Shown here in pieces: positions 1 through 9,872 of a stretch of 64,000 nucleotides of DNA. Position 1 is the first letter of the stretch. Each line of letters begins with the position of its first letter. The stretch comes from Lepidostoma basale (taxonomy: Eukaryota; Arthropoda; Insecta; Trichoptera; Lepidostomatidae): positions 186,001 to 250,000 of the forward strand of contig JAHDVF020000251.1 of the NCBI GenBank assembly GCA_022606425.2. Reading direction: 5' to 3'. A model generated the notes under the pieces. It was given only the letters and a program-made list of their open reading frames with translations. It ran no database searches and was not told where the DNA came from. The position numbers were made by a program, and so were the translations under genes.

Positions 1-149
1 CAATATTATTTATATGTATGTGTGTATTTTAGACACGTATTTCTTTTTGACAGAGAGCAATAAATCAAATAAAAGTTTTCAATCAATGTATTATATTGTA
101 GAATACTAAAATATGCGCATGTAACACTACATAGAAAAACATATAATAG

Positions 150-480
150 TTTAAACGAATGAAAACGCCTGAAATTAAAGTTTTTTCTGAAGTTTTGTTT
201 TATTTTATGGGAATGACATTTTTGCCTCTGCTAAGGCATTACTAAATATCTTTCAAAACATTTGATAATGCCCATTGGTTATGCAATTTGATAATGTTTA
301 CGTCATTGTTCAAGAAACAAGACATATTCCTTCCTCGTATACGCATATCTCACAAGGATATATCGTTGTTCGCAAAACCATAGAGACAAACTTACAACAT
401 TTATCGTTACCTAAAAAATTATTCATGATTATTCGAATTAATTCAAATTAACTCAATGCTTTCTGTGCGTTAAATAGTGC
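150..480. repeat. Foldback MITE family F1, partial copy plus shared extension
   Basis: The segment carries the F1 hallmarks: ACGAATGAAAACG, a TTTTATGGGAATGACA arm, GATAATGCC, then the terminal hairpin CATTGTTCAAGAAACAA near 303-319. Beyond it, about 325-390 (including the ATATCGTTG motif and GCAAAACCA) recurs inverted at about 16465-16555, next to another F1 copy, so the full family is longer than the palindrome alone. Confidence 0.6.
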
Positions 481-484
481 AGGA

Positions 485-716
485 GACAATATATATATAT
501 ATAATAATAATAAATTGGAAAATTTATAAAGTGCCCTTTTTATGAATTACTCATCTCAAGGGCGCTGTAAAATGTCCTGGCTGCGAAACGTGAGGGAGTG
601 AACCGGCATCCGAAGTGTGGAGGAGCTGTTCCGAGCGGCGCAGGATAGGGACAGGTTCGCCGAGGTGATTGCCAACGTTGGGGGGACCCGAGAGGGTATT
701 TGAAGAAGAAGAAGAA
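485..716 (+). pseudogene. Non-LTR retrotransposon 3' end (REWTGIRS-type tail) with (GAA)n
   Basis: From 561 one frame reads MSWLRNVRE-stop-TGIRSVEELFRAAQDRDRF, then ends at a stop followed by a GAAGAAGAAG tail. This is the recognisable C-terminal end of an insect non-LTR reverse transcriptase ORF; the stop replaces the usual Trp of REWTG, so the copy is dead. The segment just upstream (about 490-560, TTATGAATTACTCATCTCAAG) is found inverted at 45765-45815, showing that a different repeat abuts it. Confidence 0.6.
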
Positions 717-967
717 ATAGTGCATCTCGTTCGCAGGTTCTTACCAACAAGTAAGGCAAAGCGATTGCGCACACCCGATTGGTGCTCTAGGGCCAGGGTA
801 TCTCTTTTACACACGAACAATAACACGTGTAATTTTTTTTTTAATTTTTAATTAATTTATCGTGTATGACCCTATTCCTCGCTAGTATTTTGAAAAACAT
901 CTTTACATCCAAATGGTTAAGACAGATTAACAAATACATTATTATAAGTTAAAAGTTTGGAAAAATA

Positions 968-1386
968 AAAATATGCTAAAGGAGAGCAAAATTCGAATCT
1001 ACAAGACATGCGTACGTCCTATAATGACATATGGAATAGAAACGAGAGCTGACACCATCAGAACAAAAAGTCTCCTAAGAACCACAGAAATTAAGACTCT
1101 CCGATCCGTTGCGAGAACGACACTCCGAGACAGAGTAAGAAATTCTGAAATAAGAAAGATCTGCAATGTAAAAGTTGTCGTGCGATGGGGAAGACTGAGA
1201 AGACGCTACTGGAGAGATCATGTGAAAAGAGTGATAAATATAGCCGCAAATAAAGTACCAACAGGAAATCGACCTCCAGGAAGACCACCTAAAAGATGGC
1301 GAGACAGTTGGACATCTGTGTTCCAGGAACAGGCTCCGAGAAATAACAGGACACAGTCATAAATAAAGCAGAAGAAGAAGAAGAAG
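968..1386 (+). pseudogene. Family A non-LTR retrotransposon, reverse transcriptase C-terminus
   Basis: An open frame at 973-1362 (129 codons) encodes RIYKTCVRPIMTYGIE, RADT, TLRDRVRN, a VRWGR-RRRYWRDHV block and GRPPKRWRDSW near its end. It is followed at 1371-1386 by a (GAA)n tail, the 3' terminus of the element. The catalytic palm and the endonuclease are missing, so this is a 5'-truncated insertion. The frame has no internal stop, which suggests a fairly young copy. The ATG at 973 is not a real start; the frame is the tail of a much longer polyprotein. Confidence 0.75.
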
Positions 1387-2106
1387 TTCCTGAATGTTTT
1401 TGTAATTCCATTAAATGTGTAAGATGTTTTAATTTCTATGTCTGTGTTTCGAAATTTCCTGAAAGTATTACAATTGTTGTGTATCTGTTTGTAATTATTA
1501 AATATGTTAATTGTCATTTTGTCCCATAATGAGTAATTATTGTATGTCTAAAAAAATAAATTAAATAAAATGAAAAAAGTTTAAAGTTTCAAATTTCTCA
1601 TACAGATCGTTCGTGTGCGCTCTTACGAAAGTACACTAGAAAAGATGTGTGTTTAGTAATTTAAGAAATTGGAAGGCTCTTCTCAAGAACTACCGGCTTT
1701 AAGAGGAAAGAACATAATAATCCACGACCGGTCTAAAGTGTGGGGCTGGACCACTTGAAATTAATATCCGTTTTTAGGGCCAGCACTAACTTACAATTTC
1801 ACAATAATTACTACCCATGTCACGTACTCAGCGAGATCTCAAGAGACGAAAGCATGATCTTGAAAATGTGGTAGCTGTGGAGACTGCAACGAAGGAATCT
1901 CAATGTGAGAACATACATTATGTACAATGTACGTTCGTATGTTATTAATACGTGGGTGAAAAGGGTGAAATGGTCTATACCGCTTATTTCATTATTTATT
2001 ATTGTGAACCTATATATGATAAACATAATTATATAAAAAGTGCACATTAAAAACATAAGAATAACCGACTAGCCCTAATTATCTAAAAAAAATAGTATAA
2101 TTATTA

Positions 2107-2140
<34 letters not shown>

Positions 2141-2160
2141 TTGTACAATCACTCTTTACT
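1387..2160. other. AT-rich stretch, no gene recognised; (TTA)n microsatellite
   Basis: No coding sequence is recognised. The only structure is a (TTA)n run around 2108-2142. Short open frames here show no family motifs. Confidence 0.5.
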
Positions 2161-2164
2161 TTTT

Positions 2165-2307
2165 AACAGTATTATAGATATCATAGTGATTCTCGTGACA
2201 TGTGATAGATAGCTAATCTAATCTTTTCTGTGACAATCACGCTGCCCTCGCCGGGAATCAAACCCGGAACCTTCGGGAACCTACTTACCACTCGGCCACG
2301 AAGGTCG
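2165..2307 (-). mobile_element. tRNA-derived SINE, diverged copy
   Basis: On the minus strand it begins with the tRNA-like head (GACCTTCGTGGCCGAGTGGT, a B-box-like GGTTTGATTCC) and continues into a tail matching the other SINE copies (TCACATGTCACGAGAATCA). It lacks part of the middle region found in the full-length copies at 5471, 6600 and 38514. Confidence 0.75.
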
Positions 2308-2467
2308 TCCTTCCATCATATGCGTTAAATTCATTTTTAATGAGTTTTTTGTTCATTATTATACTCTGTATCGTCACGTATATTTGGAGAAAAAAAAACA
2401 TATATTTTAAATTAACATAACATAATATACGAGTATTTGGTTTGAGATGTTTCATTGATTGTCAACA

Positions 2468-2953
2468 GCAACAACAAGGAAGCGAAGCATGTAACTGGCA
2501 GAAGAAAGATGAGAGCAGAATAAATGCGGTAGAGATGGGGTCCCTGAGACGTATGTGTAGTAGAACGATGTACGACAGAATCTCAAATGCTGATATTAGA
2601 AAGTAATGTAGAGCGAAAAAATGGATTATGAACAAAATTATGAAAAGATCGCTGCGTTGCAGTTGGTTCGAACATATGGAGCGCTTGGGTGAAAAAATAA
2701 TGGTTAAAAAAGTATACGTTAACGAAGTAAATAGAGTACGGAGTCGAGGTAGACCGAGGAAAACATGTCATGACCAAATTAATCAAATTTTAAAGGTTGG
2801 TCATGTCAGAAACCGGAAGAATCGACGTACGTGTATGACTCGCTGTATGAATTTGGTGGAAGCTAGAAAGGGATCTCAGGATAGAGTATGTGACTGTCCA
2901 TTCTCTCTGCCTACCCCTGCGAAGAAACTGCGTGATGGTTTGTTGTTGTTGTA
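2468..2953 (+). pseudogene. Family B non-LTR retrotransposon 3' end, (GTT)n-tailed subfamily
   Basis: Starting near GGAAGCGAAGC (2478), the frame matches the family B C-terminus: MNKIMKRSLRC-SWFEHMERL, GRPRKTCHDQINQILKVGHV and MTRCMNLVEA (best in 2628-2954). It ends GTTTGTTGTTGTTG. A frameshift or stop near 2600 separates the upstream part. It is a 5'-truncated, inactive copy. The (GTT)n tail differs from the (GTTA)n of most family B copies, marking a subfamily with 27222-27712 and 61724-61890. Confidence 0.72.
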
Positions 2954-2954
2954 A

Positions 2955-3020
2955 CAGCAACAACAATAAACCATAAAATGAAATCACGCCATTATCTAGG
3001 AAGGGTAGGCAGAGGACATG
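2955..3020 (-). mobile_element. Short family B 3' end, inverted, tail to tail with the preceding copy
   Basis: The sequence begins AACAGCAACAACAATAAACCAT and continues CACGCC...AGGGTAGGCAGAG, the minus-strand signature of a family B 3' end. It abuts the (GTT)n tail of the copy ending at 2953, making a palindromic junction. Confidence 0.6.
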
Positions 3021-3024
3021 GGTT

Positions 3025-3125
3025 CAAGCCTGGACACGACCAGATTCCTTCTTCATAATAATGAGCTATTTTCTGCTCACATTGAAGATTGTAAAATTAA
3101 TTCTAATATCATTGACATCCTTGAT
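3025..3125 (+). repeat. Dispersed repeat R1, copy 1
   Basis: GACACGACCAGATTC...CTTCATAATAATGAGC through CATTGAAGATTG is found inverted and about 90% identical by eye at 10098-10205. Both copies sit next to a family B 3' end. Its origin is not recognised. Confidence 0.7.
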
Positions 3126-3620
3126 GTTAGTCTTTTTTTTTAATAATAATAATAATAATATAGTGATAAATTCACCGTCCGAGATTCCACGATTCACTTC
3201 ACTGCCCTTTTATTCAATAGAGAACATGATTTTACGGTTTGACTCTTTTTACCTCCACCACGACATGTGAACATTATGAGTGGTATTGTTGAATGTGTAA
3301 TCACGTTTCTAATAGATAATATTGGATCTACAATTATCCGAACACTCGGGTCGAGGGTTCCCGCCGTAATACGAGTAGCTTTAATAAGCACTATCCTGCA
3401 TTTAAATTTTGAATGTGTTCTAGAACCCAGACACTCCTACCTGCCCATAATTTGTGGGAACAAATTAAATTATTTGTGATATTTTGTATGAACTTACATA
3501 TCATATGTGATATACTCGTATTGTTTTATATAATAGTATTTGTTTATGTCAAAATGTTTTGGTTATGTTTATTTATTATGATTTCGCGTTTTAAATTCAA
3601 ATATAAATTTATGATTGTTA
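3126..3620. other. AT-rich stretch without recognised gene
   Basis: It contains a short (TAA)n run near 3141-3160. No coding motif or repeat partner was noticed. Confidence 0.45.
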
Positions 3621-3639
3621 TTTGTTTATTTTAATTAAG

Positions 3640-4138
3640 CGACATGTAAAAGTTATAATGGCATTTCTTTTAGGGATGCTCGGAACCAATTATTTACAGC
3701 TTCGAAGAGATGGGCATCTCATTAGCCATTTCTTTAAATTAATCAGGGGATATTTCGAGAACTCGGCCGTGCTAGAGGGTGTTGGTCTTTTTGTCCCTGA
3801 TAGATTTCTCCGACAGCGACAGCACAGATTGTTTTACCTACCGGCCACCAGAACCAATCTGCCTCTAGTGACACCGGTGGGAAGAGCAATTAGTCTGCTG
3901 AACGCGGTCTCCATGGAGATCGACGTCCTTCATATTACGGAAGGTACGTTCAGGGGACAAATACTCTTGACTTTAGAAAGTATCTTGTCTTCCTAATGTC
4001 GAACCATCTCTAATGCGTTCCTGGTATTATGTTGTATTTTTATAATATTTTACCTGTACTCAATAGATGTCATAAACATTTTGCGGTTTGTAATGTCTTT
4101 TGAGTTAATAAACTGATTTGATTTGATTTGATTTGATA
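3640..4138 (+). pseudogene. CR1/Jockey-like non-LTR retrotransposon C-terminus with (TGATT)n tail
   Basis: Codons 3658-3996 read MAFLLGMLGTNYLQLRRDGH, then FKLIRG, VLEGVGLFVPDRF, and a TRTNLPLVTPVGRAI block. This is the C-terminus of the common insect RT family with 'PTAFLLGMLGYNSLELRR'. A 130-bp 3' UTR follows, ending in (TTTGA)n at about 4117-4137. The last 110 codons are intact; everything upstream is missing. A related copy lies on the minus strand at 56440-56960. Confidence 0.78.
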
Positions 4139-4399
4139 ATTTTAGGTTTTAATTGTCTCACATGTAAAATTTTTGTGGATATGTTTACTAAAATAATTTC
4201 GCGTTTAACTATTAAAGCTCATTGTATCACCGCATTAGGTGATTAAATAACAAAATACGTATTTGAATTATCATTAGAAAATCCTTATTAGATTTCTATG
4301 AGATGGTGAAAAAAAAATATTTGCTGTTAGATACGTTTTTAGGGCACATTCGTTTTATACTCTACACTTCAACTGCGGCGATGAAATTGTTTTCTAAGC

Positions 4400-4675
4400 T
4401 GCTGTCGGTCTCAAGCCAGGATAAAGGAGGACGATCCATCGTAGGGCTAACCATCCTGCATGGTAAAAGAACACATGATTACGAACACCAACACAATCGC
4501 CTCAGACTTCAGTATTCCCAATAAACAAAGACCAAGGCAAAAACCTGAAGACCAACGATTGGCGGAAACTGGAAAGACCTAGAGAATGGAGAGAAAAAAC
4601 CATGGACATAAGCCAGTGGGGACTGTGTGGATGAGGCTAAATCCCACGGTGTAGCGCCGAGACGAAAAAAGTATT
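4400..4675 (+). pseudogene. Probable non-LTR retrotransposon 3' end
   Basis: The frame around 4540-4620 reads NDWRKLERPREWREKTMDISQWG, which resembles the 'W..l...R..WR' end of a retrotransposon ORF. The remainder has frameshifts, and no tail repeat is clear. Family assignment is weak. Confidence 0.35.
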
Positions 4676-4734
4676 AATAAAAATTTTCTGCTTAGTGTTT
4701 ACATCCAATCTTAATTGATGGCGCTAGTGTAGAT

Positions 4735-4975
4735 TGAACTATGTAAAAAATACGAAGTGTTCCTCAACATTGTAGCATATATACATCTTCCAAAACTTTG
4801 TCAGACGTGGTGGTCGTAAGAAATGCGGAATGGGGAATGTTGTTAACATAAAGCGATCGCTTAACCCAACCAATGACAGGTCATAAGTCCTGTAAGCGCC
4901 TCGACCATCATATTCTGTTCTCAGAAACAAATTATTATACATCTTTGTCTCTATTGAGATACAATTTTATAATGG
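4735..4975 (-). repeat. Dispersed repeat R2, copy 1 (minus)
   Basis: Read on the minus strand, it contains TTGTATCTCAATAGAGAC, TATGACCTGTCATTGGTTGG, GGTTAAGCG and a 3' part GTTGAACTATGT-like. The same order of blocks occurs on the plus strand at 15343-15600. It is about 240 bp and unclassified; both ends look like insertion boundaries. Confidence 0.65.
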
Positions 4976-5468
4976 TGAGACATACCCTGCTGGAAGATGT
5001 GTACCTATAAAATGCCTTGCATAATTACAGCAAGACTTTCAGTAAATCCGACTCCCTGGCGTCCTAGAGTGTTCCTCGTGATCCGTGAGTCCCGAGCAAT
5101 ACGATCACCGACCTTACCTTTAGGGTCATATCAGACAGCAAGAAGGCGTATGACGTATCTTTGGCGCCACAAAACCGAGACAGACAAGCCAAAGATGGTA
5201 ACCCCTACAGAAAATCCTTGGATTAAGCAATGGGAAACCATTCCAGTAACACTTTCCAGGAAATCATTGTGGCGAGAAAGCTTTTACCACAGTGATCGAG
5301 GGCACTATATAAAGGATAATTATATGTACATACAAGAACACCGTTTTTCACATTTTAGCTGATCTATAAATTAATGTACCTACTAGGTCTGCGCCTTCCC
5401 TCTGGTCTTGGAAATGTCAAATCGTGCGGGTGTTGACAGCTCTTCTATTGGCACCATATTTTTTGTTT
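4976..5468. other. Unassigned stretch with a 121-codon open frame of unknown meaning
   Basis: Positions 4997-5362 are open (121 codons) but I recognise no motif. The mid-part resembles decayed repeat sequence (GGAAACCATTCC). No promoter or splice evidence supports a gene. Confidence 0.3.
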
Positions 5469-5470
5469 TT

Positions 5471-5695
5471 GTATACAACAGGTGGTTTGAACCCAATTAT
5501 TGTATACTATTTTTTTTAACTATTATATTGATTCTCATGACATTTGATAGGCAGCCAATCTATCGCCATTTTATTGTCACGTGAATTCTACCCCAGACCA
5601 AAGACAGTGTGACAATCACACTGCCATTGCCGGGAATCGAACCCGGGATATTCGGTATGGAAGTCAGAGCTCTTACCACTCTGCCACGAAGGTCG
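5471..5695 (-). mobile_element. tRNA-derived SINE, near full length
   Basis: The minus strand begins CGACCTTCGTGGCAGAGTGG with an A-box-like motif, a B-box GGTTCGATTCC, then TGTGATTGTCACACTGTC, ATAAAATGGCGATAGATTGG, and ends near GTTGTATAC. It is collinear with copies at 6600-6824 and 38514-38740. Confidence 0.85.
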
Positions 5696-5846
5696 CAAAT
5701 ATTTTTTTAATAACAAAATATTTACATACATTTTGTTATGTATAAATATGAATATTCTTACTTTCCGATGTAATTAAAATCTATATATTGTATTAAAATT
5801 GTAACATGAATCTTTAAATTATATATTTTTTTAAAACTAAATAACC

Positions 5847-5922
5847 AATACGCCGCGCCGTCTCCCTGAATGGGTATGCTGAAATAGTGAATCGGCACAT
5901 GGTTCTTTCCTGACTTCAACAT
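5847..5922 (-). mobile_element. Family B LINE 3' end, very short fragment
   Basis: CGCCGTCTCCCTGAATGGGTA...GTTCTTTCCTGAC is a diverged copy of the family B terminal region. Only about 75 bp remain. Confidence 0.5.
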
Positions 5923-6019
5923 TTTTTATTTAATTATACGTATCACAATTTATTTTTATAAGATTGTGATTTTTATAAGTGTCTTAATCAGTATACTCAT
6001 TATTTTTCTTTTGCTTTCT

Positions 6020-6205
6020 TTAAGACAGAATCCTGTAATTTCTCGGAGCCTGTTCTTGGGATGCCGATGTCCAGCTGTCTCATCAACTTTTAGGTGGTCT
6101 TCCTGGATGTCGTCTGAAGGTTGGTACTTTATTTATCACTCTTACAGAACACCCTATATTAACTTGATCTTTCCGTAACGTCTTCTGAGCCCGGATGCAA
6201 AAGAA
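6020..6205 (-). pseudogene. Family A LINE 3' end, minus strand, decayed
   Basis: The reverse complement reads PGRPPKS with two stops, then DSWTSASQEQAPRNYRI, closely matching the end of the copy at 968-1386. The upstream part (about 6140-6200) still aligns with the RRRYW/DHV region but has deletions. Confidence 0.65.
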
Positions 6206-6598
6206 GGAATGTTCTTAGATTACTAAGGGAAAAAATCAAGCTCACAAACTAGAAAACTGAACCTCGGAACACACTAGATCCCAAAAACTGATAAAAGCAC
6301 AGATGTTTACGTCAAAATTAAATATTTTATATGAAAAAGGTTCATATGAACCACTTACTTTGTGATATTACATTTTTAACTTATTGATATAAAACAATAT
6401 ACACTTTGCATTTAACCACAAAATGGCTTAATAATTGTGTCCGAGCGAAACTAGTTGGTATCAATTATAATAGTGCAAAGTGTTTTGTTTATCATGAAGT
6501 TTATCACAACTGCTGAAGAAACAAAAGCACAGATTAACAAAATTTAAAATTATAAGGGGACGCGTAGGTATATGTAGAAACTTTGGACAGCGCTTCAA
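6206..6598. other. AT-rich spacer, no feature recognised
   Basis: No coding or repeat structure was noted before the SINE beginning at 6600. Confidence 0.4.
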
Positions 6599-6599
6599 C

Positions 6600-6824
6600 G
6601 ACCTTCGTGGCAGAGTGGTAAGAGCTCTGGCTTCCATATTGAAGGTCCCGGGTTCGATTCCCGGTGATGGCAGTGTGATTGTCACACTGTCTTTGGTCTG
6701 GTGTAGAATTCACGTGACAATAAAATGGCGATAGATTGGCTACCTATCACATGTCACGAGAATCAATACAATAGCTAAAAAAAAATTGTATACTGTAATT
6801 GGGTTCAAGCGACCTGTTGTATAC
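6600..6824 (+). mobile_element. tRNA-derived SINE, near full length
   Basis: The plus-strand copy has the head GACCTTCGTGGCAGAGTGG, an A-box-like TGGCAGAGTGGTAAGAGC and a perfect B-box GGTTCGATTCC at about 6652-6662, 53 bp from the start. These are the two parts of an internal RNA polymerase III promoter. The body runs through TTGTCACACTGTC and AATGGCGATAGATTGGC to GACCTGTTGTATAC, followed by an A-rich tail. Six copies lie in this window. The anticodon-loop region (CTTCCAT) is Gly-TCC-like, but assigning a parent tRNA is speculative. Confidence 0.85.
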
Positions 6825-6879
6825 ATAAAAAATAAAATAAAAAAAATAAAAATAAATTATCCCTATTTTCTTTTTCTTC

Positions 6880-7320
6880 TTTTTCGGTCTATTCCCAACC
6901 ACTCCTGGACAAAGTCCTCCTTCGCTTTCTTCCACGCCACTCTGGCTCTTACAGACTGCATCCTGATTATGCCGACGTATCGGTTCAGGCCATCCTTCCA
7001 CCGTAGTTGCCCTGCACTTCTCTTTGCGGTCCGTAGTCTCCGAGTCAGCAGTCTTTTAATAAATTTATCCTCCGAAATTCTGGATACGAAATCCAGCAGA
7101 TTGCCATTTTAGAGTCGCTGGTAAATGATTTCGACTTTGATTTTTCACTCACGATATTATTTCTGTGTCTGTCTCTAAGACTTATTCCTAATATGGTTCT
7201 TTGGGTCAATCGTAGTTTTTTCGTCTCTTTGTTTGGACAATGTTAGTGTCCAGGCCATATATGGTAACTGGAAACACACATGCTTCTCTATTATTTTGGA
7301 AACATACCTTTTAATTATAA
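6880..7320 (-). pseudogene. Family C non-LTR retrotransposon C-terminus
   Basis: On the minus strand the region contains SLRDR-like and LTRRLRTAKRSAGQL-type blocks, then a DAV-CKSQSGVEESEGG... stretch, which in another frame is the W-x-AQDR-xxW ending of the family. Tail: AAGAAAAAGAAGAAAAAG. It matches 35915-36510 region by region, including YGLDTNIVQ-like upstream sequence near 7250. Frameshifts make it inactive. Confidence 0.65.
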
Positions 7321-7390
7321 TTATGATTTGTCTTTTTGTTTTTTATATACTTTGTATATACAACACAAGCTTTAAATTTTTTTAAATTAA

Positions 7391-7432
7391 ATATCAGACA
7401 TGTTTCGGACAACCGGTCCTTCCTCAGTGATA
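7391..7432 (-). ncRNA. Hammerhead ribozyme-like motif, intact core
   Basis: The minus strand reads CUGAGGA, A, helix II GGAC/GUCC, GAAAC, AU, GUC, UGAUAU. Helix I pairs GUAUCA with UGAUAU (5 of 6). All invariant core positions (C3 U4 G5 A6 G8 A9, G12 A13 A14) are present. Confidence 0.7.
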
Positions 7433-7500
7433 CTATAAAGATTAATATTTAAAATATTATAAAATTGTTTACAATAGTATTTTTAATGTGTATCTTTATA

Positions 7501-7543
7501 ATATCACCGAGGAAAGACCGGTTGTCCGAAACATGTCTGATAT
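7501..7543 (+). ncRNA. Hammerhead-like motif with U4 to C change
   Basis: Helix I (ATATCA / TGATAT) is perfect and GAAAC-AT-GTC is intact, but the first core box reads CCGAGGA instead of CUGAGGA and helix II is weaker. Predicted inactive. Confidence 0.55.
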
Positions 7544-7676
7544 GTGATTTTAATTTTTTTTTAATTAAGTGTTGTATAAACAAGGTATATAAAAAAGAAA
7601 ATGTTATAACATCTGTCAAAACTGATCATATTTGTAAACAATTGTATAATATTTTAAATATGTATTATAGTTTATA

Positions 7677-7719
7677 ATATCACTGAGGAAGGACCGGTTG
7701 TCCGAAACATGTCTGATAT
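7677..7719 (+). ncRNA. Hammerhead ribozyme-like motif, intact core and helices
   Basis: ATATCA (7677-7682) pairs with TGATAT (7714-7719) as helix I. The core CTGAGGA is at 7683-7689. Helix II is GGAC/GTCC after one unpaired A; GAAAC is at 7704-7708; GTC at 7711-7713 is the predicted cleavage site. Helix III is only 2-3 bp, as in Penelope-associated hammerheads. Confidence 0.75.
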
Positions 7720-7803
7720 GTAATTTTAATTTTTTTGTGTTAGTATTGTATATACAAAGTATATTAAAAAGAAAAAGACAAATAAAACATCTAAAAGACC
7801 AGA

Positions 7804-7902
7804 CCTCTACACCAGACCAAAGACAGTGTGACAAACACACTGAATCAAACCCAAACCTTTGGTGTGACAGTCATAGCATTTACCACTCGTCCACGAAGGT
7901 CG
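7804..7902 (-). mobile_element. tRNA-derived SINE, truncated and diverged
   Basis: The minus strand retains CGACCTTCGTGGACGAGTGG and the TGTCACACTGTCTTTGGTC block; the B-box region is damaged and the 3' third is absent. It lies directly beside the hammerhead foldback element. Confidence 0.7.
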
Positions 7903-8388
7903 GCAAGTGAGATAAGTATCGTTTGAATAACATTTTTACCGACACTATAAACGAGATAATCTCACCCGAATATAATAAGATTGTACCATAGATTTATAGC
8001 ACCAGATTTACGACCAGATTTATTGACTTAATTAGATACATTAGGAGGAAATAGTATTTTATTGTCCGTACGTGAATTGGAGGATGGAAAGAAGCCTTCA
8101 TCTGGAAGGTTTTATAGCGCGTGTGTAAATTTGGATACAAAATACCCAGCTCGTTAACACGGCTCCTGTGTTTAGAACCCAAGCGTTAATTATTACAATA
8201 ATATATGTTGCACGCGCCTTGATCACATTAAATCACAAATAAGTGCTCGTATTTCTTGTTTTCTAATTAAATTTTCGTGAGCATACGTGATTGGACGGGG
8301 ATTAAAACAGTCGAGGCGCTGTTTAGGACTGTAAAAGACAAGGATTTGTACTGTCAAGTGATAGTCGACGTCAGGAGGACCCAACATG
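7903..8388. other. Spacer, no feature recognised
   Basis: No family motif was noticed. It leads up to the hAT target-site duplication at 8389-8396. Confidence 0.4.
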
Positions 8389-8396
8389 ATACTAAC

Positions 8397-9314
8397 TAGA
8401 GATGCGCCGAGTACAAGTTTTACCGAGTTACCAAGTACGAGTTTTACTCCGTTTGATATTTGCCAAACCGAGTACTCGGCCGAATAACTCGGTTCAATCA
8501 ATCATAAACAGCGGATATGCAACAAAAGCTTAAAGATGAGGTTTAGGATCGCTTTCAAGGCTTAGAAGGTGATAAATATTACTGTTAGGCTACTTTACTA
8601 GACCCCAGATTCAGAATGAGATTTTTAATCCAGAGAAATGCGAAGAGATCGGGAAGATCATATTTTAAGAATCCATTGAAAGGAGCGACGTTACAGAGAG
8701 TGCCAGCAGCAGTGAAGAAACCGAACCTAATTCTAACCTTAACCAATTAAGACAATCACAAGATGCTCACGCATCATTTTGGAATTGCTTCCAAGAACTT
8801 GCTTCTACCCAGCCACCGGAGCGCGACGATCCTAAAAGCCCCATCGCTCTAGAATTGCATCGATATGTAAACGAAGGATTGTTGTCAAAAGATAAGAGTC
8901 CTTTCGAGTGGTGGGCAAGACATAAAACAAGATATCCAGAGATAGCACATTTAGCAAGAGTGTTTTTATGTGCACCTGCGAGCACTGTGTATAGCGAGCG
9001 TTTATTTTCAGAAGCAGGTAACGTCTATGAAAAAAAAAGGAACAAACTGTTACCAAAACGTGCAGAGACTCTTGAAGTCTTACATCACAACTTGCCTTTG
9101 CTTAATTTTAAATATAATTTGTTTAACTTCAATTTTAATAAAAGCAACTTTTTAATCCTACTGTTTTCATTATGTTTCCTAAAATATTATATTACTTTAG
9201 TTAAACCGAGTATACTCGTCATTTAGACAGAGTTATTCGGCCGAGTACGAGTAATAAAAAAAACGCCGAATACGCCGAGTACCGAGTATTAAACGAGTAC
9301 TCGGCCCATCTCTA
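8397..9314 (+). mobile_element. hAT transposon derivative, 918 bp, with 8-bp target-site duplication
   Basis: The termini are TAGAGATGCGCCGAGTAC (8397) and the complement of TAGAGATGGGCCGAGTAC (ending 9314), the usual hAT-type TIR. The exact 8-bp repeat ATACTAAC flanks it at 8389-8396 and 9315-9322. Subterminal regions are rich in repeated CCGAGTACTCGG-like motifs on both sides, likely transposase binding sites. The interior keeps only the 3' part of a transposase gene. It inserted at the (AACT)n tail of a minus-strand family B LINE, so it is younger than that LINE. Confidence 0.88.
8669..9226 (+). pseudogene. hAT transposase, C-terminal dimerisation domain remnant
   Basis: One frame is open from 8669 to the stop at 9224-9226; an in-frame stop lies just before. 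About 60 acidic/Ser-rich residues are followed by FEWWARHKTRYPEIAHLARV and then PASTVYSERLFSEAG, the conserved hAT C-terminal (ZBED/RNase H-dimerisation) motif, and ETLEVLHHNLPL. The catalytic DDE region and BED finger are absent, so it cannot transpose itself. Full hAT transposases are about 600 residues; about 150 remain here. Confidence 0.85.
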
Positions 9315-9660
9315 ATACTAACTAACTAACTTACCATCACGCCGTCTCCCCGGAGGGGTAGGCAGAAAGAATGGAACGCCACACTGTTCTGTCCTGACAT
9401 ACTTCTCTCGCTTCCTCTACATTCATACATCTTGTCATGCACGCACGTCGATTTCTCCGACTTCTCACGTGACCGACATTCAATATTTGTTTGATTTGAT
9501 CGTGCCACGTTTTCCTCGGCCTTCCTCTATTTCTAGCTCCGCTCACGCCGTTTATATATACCTTCTTTACCATTCTGTCTTCACTCTTCTTATGTGCCGA
9601 AACCATCTTAATGGCCCTTTCCTTATTTTGTTCATAACACTTTCATTATTTTTAAACGTG
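9315..9660 (-). pseudogene. Family B LINE 3' end, (GTTA)n tail
   Basis: Minus strand: MVKKVYINGVSGARNRGRPR, KTWHDQIKQILNVGHVRSRR, ACMTRCMNVEEAREVCQDR, SILSAYPSGETA, then a GTAAGTTAGTTAGTTAG tail at 9315-9337. The region 9337-9606 is open, with a decayed extension to about 9660 (GHMERM part lost). Confidence 0.75.
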
Positions 9661-9872
9661 TATAATTTAATATTATAATATGAATACAAAGATAAATAAA
9701 GACACGAAGTCGATGATGGCCGAAGAAAACCTAGCGAGCTTAATTAAATAAACCTCAAACTGTTAGTTTTATGTCATTTTAAAGCTTTATCCTGTTCAAT
9801 TTATCTATACATATATAACGTGCTCTAAAAAGAGTTATTTGTGAAACAAATATGTAAAGGGTTATCAATTAT

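Larger units (their letters stand above)
7325..7795. mobile_element. Foldback element bearing three hammerhead-like motifs
   Basis: The ends are inverted repeats: TTTTATATACTTTGTATATACAACAC at 7340-7366 and its complement at about 7745-7775. Just inside each end lies a hammerhead-like motif (7391-7432 minus, 7677-7719 plus), with a third at 7501-7543 plus. The AT-rich core contains GTAAACAATTGTATAATATT-like sequence repeated in inverted form. The same element type is at 55138-55480 and, in reduced form, at 25310-25500. No protein is encoded. The ribozyme content suggests Penelope-like terminal repeats. Confidence 0.65.

Noticed and set aside
3640..4138. Functional reverse transcriptase gene
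   Set aside because: Only the C-terminal tail survives; no palm (FADD) motif was found in any LINE copy in the window.
6600..6675. True tRNA gene
   Set aside because: A and B boxes are good but the acceptor stem does not close and the sequence continues collinearly with five other dispersed copies; it is a SINE head.
9315..9340. Telomere-like (TTAGG)n
   Set aside because: The units are GTTA, part of LINE 3' tails, not the insect telomeric pentamer.
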